A DNA stretch of 10,224 nucleotides from Thermococcus sp. (GTDB lineage: Archaea > Methanobacteriota_B > Thermococci > Thermococcales > Thermococcaceae). The stretch lies in the NCBI GenBank assembly GCA_015522395.1, contig WAMH01000049.1, forward strand, positions 1 to 10,224, given 5' to 3'. Both the position numbers and the translations under genes were made by a program. Shown here in pieces: positions 6,278 through 10,224 of this stretch. The notes beneath the pieces are model-generated. The model searched no databases. It was not told the origin of the DNA and saw only the letters and a program-made list of their open reading frames with translations. How positions within the stretch are numbered: position 1 is the stretch's first letter; every line of letters starts with the position of its first letter.

Positions 6278-7084
6278 ATGATCCGGGTTAAAAACATTCA
6301 CTTCACCTACAATGATCGCGAGGTTCTCAGAGGGATAGACTTCAGGATGGGGAACGAGATAGTGGCCTTAGTCGGTCAGAACGGGAGCGGCAAGACCACC
6401 TTCGCCAAGCACCTCAACGGCCTGCTCAAGCCGACCTCCGGCAGCGTTGAGGTTGATGGACTCGACACAAGGGAGCACACGGTTGCAGAGCTCAGCAGGC
6501 TCGTCGGCTACGTCTTCCAGAACCCGGAGCACATGTTCTTTGAGGAGAACGTTTTCAGGGAGGTTGCCTTCGGGCCTAAGAACCTCGGCCTGAGCGAGGA
6601 CGAGATCGAGGCACGCGTGAGGTGGGCGCTAAAAGCAGTAAACCTCGAGGGTTACGAGGAGAGAACTCCCTACTCTCTCAGCGGGGGCGAAAAGCAAAGA
6701 CTTGCAATAGCCTGCGTTCTGGCCATGAAACCCCGTTACATCATCCTCGACGAGCCGACTACCGGCCTCGACGCGAGGAACTCTGAGAGTGTAATCGAGA
6801 CGATAGGGAGACTCCACTCGGAAGGACATGGAATCCTTCTCATCACCCACGACATGGAACTCGTCCTCAGGATGGCCGAGAGGGTGATGCTTCTAAAGGA
6901 GGGAAGGAAGGTTTTCGACGGCCCCGTTGAAGAGTTCTTTTCCCTGGAGCTCGGTGCATACGGACTCGACAGGCCGGAACTGCTGGAGGCCAGCGAGCGG
7001 CTCGGTGCTGGCTTCGTGAGGAGCGTTGGAGAGCTGATGAAGAAGCTGGGCGGTGAGGGCGTTGATGGTGCAGTTCTACCGTGA
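6278..7084 (+). CDS. ecfA: ECF transporter ATPase (EcfA/BioM)
   Basis: This cytoplasmic ATPase powers the ECF importer. It is 268 residues, a normal size, with every ABC motif intact: Walker A GQNGSGKTT (33-41), Q-loop YVFQNPEHMF (Gln81), NVFREVAFGPKNLGL as in EcfA proteins, signature LSGGEKQRLAIA (134-145), Walker B YIILDEP with catalytic Glu159, D-loop GLD and H-loop ITHD (His191). The ATG at 6278 is chosen because MIRVKNIHFTYNDREVLRGI is the usual EcfA N-terminus and a TATA box lies at leaderless spacing. The longer open frame upstream runs back across the promoter and into bioY. Only one ATPase gene is present, so it probably works as a homodimer, as BioM does. It overlaps ecfT by 20 bases in one operon. 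Confidence 0.93.
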   Translation: MIRVKNIHFTYNDREVLRGIDFRMGNEIVALVGQNGSGKTTFAKHLNGLLKPTSGSVEVDGLDTREHTVAELSRLVGYVFQNPEHMFFEENVFREVAFGPKNLGLSEDEIEARVRWALKAVNLEGYEERTPYSLSGGEKQRLAIACVLAMKPRYIILDEPTTGLDARNSESVIETIGRLHSEGHGILLITHDMELVLRMAERVMLLKEGRKVFDGPVEEFFSLELGAYGLDRPELLEASERLGAGFVRSVGELMKKLGGEGVDGAVLP

Positions 7085-7826
7085 GAGGGATTCCCTTCTC
7101 CACCGCCTTGATCCGAGGGTGAAGATAATCGGAACGACACTCGGGATAGCGGCGATAATGCTCTACAACGACCCGGTGGTTTTAATCCCCCTCTTCTTTG
7201 TCTTCCTCCTTATAGGCGCGTTCCTGGGAAAAATCTCCATCAGGGAGCAGATGACGCTCCTTAAGCCCCTCCTGCCGATCGTCATAATAACAATCGCAGT
7301 CTGGCCTCTGATATACAAGCCGAGGCTCATGGGCGTTCTGTTTGGAGTATCCTTCTCGATGAGGCTTCTCACCTTCGCCCTGCTCACGTTCCTCCTCTTG
7401 GCCACAACGAGCCAGGCCGACCTCATCCTCGGCTTCGTGAAGCTCGGTATGCCCCACGAGTACGGTTTGACGATATCAATCTCCCTCCGCTACATCCCGA
7501 CCCTCTACAGGCTCGCGGGGACGATAATGGACGCCCAGAAGAGCCGCGGCTGGGAGGTTGAGAAGGGCAACTTCATAACGCGGGCGAGGAAAATGACGGC
7601 CGTGTTAATCCCCCTCCTCGTCTCTTCCCTTAAAACCGCCCATGAGCTGAGCATAGCCCTTGAAAGCAGAAGCTTTGGGGCCTCACCGAGGAGAACCTTC
7701 ATCAGGGAGATAAGGATGACCAAAGGGGACTACGTTGCGCTGGCACTCACTATTGGGCTCTTCCTGCTTGCCCTCTACGCGCGCTACGGTCTTGGATTGG
7801 GCCACATAAGTATCTATCCGCGGTGA
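7065..7826 (+). CDS. ecfT: ECF transporter coupling protein (EcfT/BioN)
   Basis: EcfT is the transmembrane coupling subunit linking the ATPases to the substrate-binding component. This one has 253 residues, with hydrophobic helices in the N-terminal 120 residues and one near the C-terminus (about 222-240). It has the two Arg coupling motifs that insert into ATPase grooves: AQKSRGW (157-163) and ALESRSFG (198-205). The ATG at 7065 is preferred to the in-frame GTG at 7053, because GGTGA (7052-7056) covers that GTG and stands 8 bases before the ATG. It overlaps ecfA by 20 bases, so the two are probably translationally coupled. With bioY next door it completes a biotin importer, although ECF modules can also serve other S components. 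Its 3' end overlaps the convergent gene by 13 bases. Confidence 0.92.
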   Translation: MVQFYRERDSLLHRLDPRVKIIGTTLGIAAIMLYNDPVVLIPLFFVFLLIGAFLGKISIREQMTLLKPLLPIVIITIAVWPLIYKPRLMGVLFGVSFSMRLLTFALLTFLLLATTSQADLILGFVKLGMPHEYGLTISISLRYIPTLYRLAGTIMDAQKSRGWEVEKGNFITRARKMTAVLIPLLVSSLKTAHELSIALESRSFGASPRRTFIREIRMTKGDYVALALTIGLFLLALYARYGLGLGHISIYPR

Positions 7827-8449
7827 AGAAACGGCCTGGCCAGGGAGTCAATGGGAACCGAGTGGTCACCGACGCTGGCAACGTATTCCGCTGGAGCGCG
7901 GAGAACCGTGATGTTCATGCGGTAGTGGCCGCGATAGGAGCTTGTTCTGAGGACTGCAAGCATGTCGAAAAGCTCTGGAATGAAGAAGAGTTTTCCAAAC
8001 TCCCCCGGAAGGTCGAGTTCGTTGAGTTCCAGGGTGGAGTGGCAGAGAACCACAGTCAGGCCTTTTTCATCGGCGATACGCTTTATTTCGACCACCTTCT
8101 CCCCAGAGAGGCCAAGGAGGAGGGAAAACCTGCGGACGACAACCAAGGAGTCATCTTCGACGAGCTTCATGGCATTCATCAGCTCCTCCGTGGTGTAGGC
8201 GTTGCCTGCGTAGAGGTTTGAGGTCGACTCGCTCAGCTTCTCAAGAATCCGGATTGAGAGGCTTCCGGGGCCGATGTGATATGCGGGGCCGTCCTTCAGG
8301 GCCGATGCAATAAGGTGGTGAACGAAAACCTCCTCCGCGAGCTGGTCCGCGAACACGATGCCCGAGACACTCCCGGCTGGCAGGGCTACCGGAAAAGCGT
8401 CGAAGGGTTTCACCTCACGCGGCTGAAGCTCGGCTGGCTTGAAGAACAT
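7814..8449 (-). CDS. Unknown protein, possibly a RecA/KaiC-like fold without P-loop
   Basis: This 211-residue soluble protein is not one I recognise. Its order of predicted elements recalls RadA/KaiC-type ATPases. A strand and turn at VALPAGSVSGIVFADQLAEE (21-40) sits where a P-loop would be, but G-x-x-x-x-G-K-T is missing. It is followed by a helix and PAYHIG, like the second strand. DDSLVVVRRFSLL (99-111) is in the place of Walker B, though without the usual Asp at the strand end. EIKRIADEKGLTVVLCHST (121-139) resembles the helix and strand that follow in RecA-fold proteins. If so it is a non-catalytic relative; this is inference and could be wrong. The start is supported by a TATA box 25-35 bases upstream. 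The minus-strand gene overlaps the 3' end of ecfT by 13 bases and lies 64 bases downstream of the small membrane protein gene. Confidence 0.75.
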   Translation of the reverse strand: MFFKPAELQPREVKPFDAFPVALPAGSVSGIVFADQLAEEVFVHHLIASALKDGPAYHIGPGSLSIRILEKLSESTSNLYAGNAYTTEELMNAMKLVEDDSLVVVRRFSLLLGLSGEKVVEIKRIADEKGLTVVLCHSTLELNELDLPGEFGKLFFIPELFDMLAVLRTSSYRGHYRMNITVLRAPAEYVASVGDHSVPIDSLARPFLHRG

Positions 8450-8477
8450 ACCCCATCAACCTGTTTCCTGCATCGGG

Positions 8478-8494
8478 ATATTTATAATTTTCCC
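8478..8494 (-). promoter_or_regulatory. Archaeal promoter for the 211-residue protein gene
   Basis: The minus strand reads GGGGAAAATTATAAATATC, with a purine-rich BRE and the TATA box TTATAAATA. The expected transcription start is near 8456, a few bases ahead of the ATG at 8449. Confidence 0.6.
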
Positions 8495-8500
8495 CGGGCC

Positions 8501-8509
8501 AAAAGAAAA
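8501..8509 (-). terminator. Oligo-T terminator after the small membrane protein gene
   Basis: The minus strand reads TTTTCTTTT a few bases after the TGA at 8516-8514 and before the next gene's promoter. That is the expected place and composition for an archaeal U-tract terminator. No hairpin is seen. Confidence 0.45.
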
Positions 8510-8513
8510 GTGC

Positions 8514-8903
8514 TCAGAGAACGGAGAGGGCACCCAGTGTAAAGAGCCCCAGAGCGGCCAGTATCCCAAGGATAATCCCAGCTATGATGGCCGCGAGGAT
8601 CCACGCGAGGAAGGCCTTGAGCCAGCCGGTGTCAAAGACGACCTTTATCGCCCATAGATTGGCAAGGAATGCCAGCAGCGGGGCCAACGGTGGAAAAACA
8701 AGGGCCGTCAGTGCCCCAACTATGGCTGCCAAGATACCGCCGCCGAGTATCGCCACCATAGACCTCCCTATCGAGGCCTTCTCAATTCCTATGAGCTTTC
8801 CAGCCAGCCACAGGAAAATCGCCGCTATGAACAGCGCCACGAGGAAGGCGAGTATTCCCACCACACCCATATGGAGCATGGGGTCGTGCATGTAGCCGTA
8901 CAT
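8514..8903 (-). CDS. Small four-helix membrane protein, unknown function
   Basis: This 129-residue, very hydrophobic protein has about four helices (about 11-36, 46-70, 71-92 and 97-127), rich in Ala, Gly, Ile and Leu. A short N-terminus bears Met, Tyr and His (MYGYMHDPMLHMG). Few charged residues occur in the helices apart from a loop around 36-47 (KLIGIEKASIGR). I do not recognise the family. The ATG at 8903 is chosen over a TTG at 8930, because the TATA box at 8932-8940 puts the transcription start near 8911, after the TTG. GGTGG (8912-8908) is a possible ribosome binding site. The gene is divergent from the DUF63 gene. Confidence 0.75.
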   Translation of the reverse strand: MYGYMHDPMLHMGVVGILAFLVALFIAAIFLWLAGKLIGIEKASIGRSMVAILGGGILAAIVGALTALVFPPLAPLLAFLANLWAIKVVFDTGWLKAFLAWILAAIIAGIILGILAALGLFTLGALSVL

Positions 8904-8931
8904 GGAACCACCGTCTAAACTGGAGCCCAAG

Positions 8932-8940
8932 AGTATTTAA
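8932..8940 (-). promoter_or_regulatory. TATA box of the small membrane protein gene
   Basis: The minus strand reads GAAAGTTTAAATAC, with GAAA as a BRE-like element and TTTAAATA as the TATA box. The centre is about 34 bases before the ATG at 8903. It rules out a start at 8930. Confidence 0.6.
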
Positions 8941-8962
8941 ACTTTCTACGGTTGTTCCAAAA

Positions 8963-8972
8963 GGGTTTTAAG
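8963..8972 (+). promoter_or_regulatory. TATA box of the DUF63 gene
   Basis: CAAAAGGGTTTTAAG (8958-8972) has a TATA-like TTTTAAG. Transcription would begin near 8994, about 10 bases before the ATG at 9005, just at the G-rich ribosome-binding stretch GGGGAAGGAA. Confidence 0.45.
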
Positions 8973-9004
8973 TCACTCCAACCATCCCCGCCGGGGGGAA
9001 GGAA

Positions 9005-9805
9005 ATGCTGGAATCACTGTGGCACGATCTCTGGGAGTTCTTCTACACCTACTTCTGGCAGCCGATGTTCACGCGGAGCGGCTACAACGCGATTAACACG
9101 CTGGTTTACGCCCTTCTCCTGGGATTTGGTGCACTATACGGCTACCGTTATGTCATCAAACCCCTTGGAATTAAGATCGATGAACGCTTCTTTCTTGCCG
9201 CAACTCCCATGATAGTCTTTGGAGCCACCCTCCGTGCCCTCGTTGACGGTAAGGTCCTCCCGGAAAACCCCTGGATACTCACTCCCGGAATATTCATAAC
9301 CGCGACGCTCCTCTTCGGCCCCGTATTCGTCCTCGACGTCAAGCTGAAGAAGTACCCTGTCATAACAACCGTTTGGGGGACCGCCCTGGCACTCTGGGCC
9401 AACTACCTCCTAGTAACGAACGCAAAGAACTGGCAGCCCTATGAGCTTACAGTAATCTACACCCTAGCCAGCTGGGCGGTGGTTCTTGCGTTCTACAAGT
9501 GGAAGCCCTTTGACAGGTTCTATCTCTACGCAGTGCTGGCCCACATGTACGACATGGGGTCAACGGTGGTTGGGATCCACTACTACGGCTACCATGAGGT
9601 CCACTGGCTTGAGCACTACCTGGTGCAGTGGTTCGGCCCCTTCGTTTACTACCCCTGGATAACCTTCATCCTCATTGTGGTTTACTACATAATCAACGCC
9701 TACGTTGAGGACGAGAACGAGAAACGCTTCTGGTACTTCATCGTCTACGTCCTCGGCCTCGGCCCGGCGATCCGCGACCCGGCGCAGATGGTTCTCCAGG
9801 TGTGA
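9005..9805 (+). CDS. DUF63 family archaeal membrane protein
   Basis: This 266-residue protein matches DUF63, an archaeal family of multi-helix membrane proteins of unknown function. About seven or eight helices are visible. Family-like motifs are GATLRALVDG (73-82), ENPWILTPGIF (87-97), the cluster HMYDMGSTVVG then HEVHWLEH (180-190 and 197-204), and GLGPAIRD near the end (251-258). The conserved His, Asp and Glu in the 180-204 stretch sit at a helix boundary and could bind metal or form an active site, but that is inference. The ATG is preceded by a G-rich GGGGGGAAGGAA. The last 68 bases overlap, in antisense, the C-terminal coding region of the helicase gene; GLGPAIRD in this overlap shows that the DUF63 end is real. 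Confidence 0.9.
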   Translation: MLESLWHDLWEFFYTYFWQPMFTRSGYNAINTLVYALLLGFGALYGYRYVIKPLGIKIDERFFLAATPMIVFGATLRALVDGKVLPENPWILTPGIFITATLLFGPVFVLDVKLKKYPVITTVWGTALALWANYLLVTNAKNWQPYELTVIYTLASWAVVLAFYKWKPFDRFYLYAVLAHMYDMGSTVVGIHYYGYHEVHWLEHYLVQWFGPFVYYPWITFILIVVYYIINAYVEDENEKRFWYFIVYVLGLGPAIRDPAQMVLQV

Positions 9806-10224
9806 GGGCTCTGCCCTCCTCGATTTCCCTCTTTAGGATCTTCGCCTCCTCCTCTGCGCTCCTAACGCGGAAGACCCTCGCTATTCTCTCAATTGCCTCG
9901 AGCTTCCTCACTATTCCGTCGAGCCACGTGAAGACGTCTCCCGGATAAACGATAAGGCCGTAGAGCTTTCTGAAGTGCTCGGCTATCTGGCTTGGGTGCT
10001 TCCCGCTCCTCCTCAGCTCGATTATCAGGTTGCTCACGCGCTCCATCGCGTAGTCGGTGCAGTCATCCTCGCCGCACATAAAGAAGTCCTGGTAAATGGT
10101 GAACAGCCTCTCGGCCGCGTTGGGGTTGACCTCAGGAATAACCTTGTCAAGCTCCTCCAGAATCGAGGCAAAGCTCGGGGAGAAGACGTTGGCGCTCAGC
10201 CTGCCCCTTACCGCTCCCTCAATC
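9738..10224 (-). CDS. C-terminal end of a probable DUF5814-type helicase, partial
   Basis: The frame is open from the right edge (first full codon 10223-10221) to TGA at 9740-9738, giving 161 residues. The start lies outside the window, and the Met at 10079 is internal. The sequence around CGEDDCTDYAMERVSNLIIE, then PSQIAEHFRKLYGLIVYPGD and VFTWLDGIVRKLEAIERIAR, resembles the cysteine-containing C-terminal region (DUF5814) of archaeal superfamily 2 helicases. None of the helicase motifs themselves lie within the window, so the enzymatic call is from this region alone. The last 25 or so residues are rich in Pro, Gly and Arg (GRGSPGRGRGRRR) and are encoded opposite the DUF63 gene's 3' end. Such a basic tail could bind nucleic acid, or it may be a by-product of the overlap. 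Confidence 0.65.
   Translation of the reverse strand, partial: IEGAVRGRLSANVFSPSFASILEELDKVIPEVNPNAAERLFTIYQDFFMCGEDDCTDYAMERVSNLIIELRRSGKHPSQIAEHFRKLYGLIVYPGDVFTWLDGIVRKLEAIERIARVFRVRSAEEEAKILKREIEEGRALTPGEPSAPGRGSPGRGRGRRR

Noticed and set aside
8986..8998. CCCC-GCC-GGGG hairpin covering the DUF63 ribosome binding site
   Set aside because: From the TATA spacing, transcription starts near 8994, so the left arm would not be in the RNA.
1..10224. CRISPR array, tRNA or rRNA gene, insertion sequence
   Set aside because: No spaced direct repeats, cloverleaf, rRNA-like segment, transposase or terminal repeats were found on reading both strands.

Overview
The window looks like a chromosome segment of a hyperthermophilic archaeon of the Thermococcales (Thermococcus/Pyrococcus type). 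The evidence is a DUF1931 double-histone-fold protein, a DUF63 membrane protein, the C-terminus of an archaeal DUF5814-type helicase, archaeal promoters (BRE plus TTTAAA/TTTTTAAAG-type TATA boxes about 26 nt before leaderless starts) and GGAGGTGAT-type ribosome binding sites. Genes are packed very tightly. I see no tRNA, rRNA, CRISPR array or insertion sequence, and no gene-free stretch longer than about 110 bases.

Left part (1-4557), which looks accessory. The window opens inside an ABC-2 type transporter permease whose frame is broken at a C5 run near 391-395. Directly behind it is a decayed vapC (PIN-domain toxin) remnant that has lost its N-terminus and needs three frame corrections. Next come three membrane proteins of about 400 residues that I do not recognise. 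Two are a co-transcribed, paralogous pair on the minus strand (2098-923 and 3318-2095, overlapping by 4 bases). The third is divergent on the plus strand (3379-4557). All three have a signal peptide, a secreted domain with two cysteines and about seven membrane helices.

Middle part (4545-7826), mostly conserved housekeeping genes. It holds a DUF1931 histone-fold protein (minus), a degenerate MobA-like nucleotidyltransferase (plus), and a biotin-type ECF importer. The importer's substrate-binding subunit BioY is on the minus strand, divergent from an ATPase (EcfA/BioM) and transmembrane coupling protein (EcfT/BioN) operon on the plus strand. One ATPase, one EcfT and one BioY match the BioMNY arrangement.

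Right part (7814-10224). It holds an unrecognised 211-residue protein that may be a RecA/KaiC-fold protein without a P-loop (minus), a small four-helix membrane protein (minus), a DUF63 membrane protein (plus), and the C-terminal end of a probable DUF5814 helicase running off the right edge (minus).

A recurring feature is that every convergent pair of intact genes overlaps tail-to-tail (13, 23, 13 and 68 bases). Several start sites were moved from the longest open frame, because promoter or ribosome-binding-site positions decide against it. The best candidate for something undescribed is the trio of secreted-domain/7-helix membrane proteins at 923-4557.
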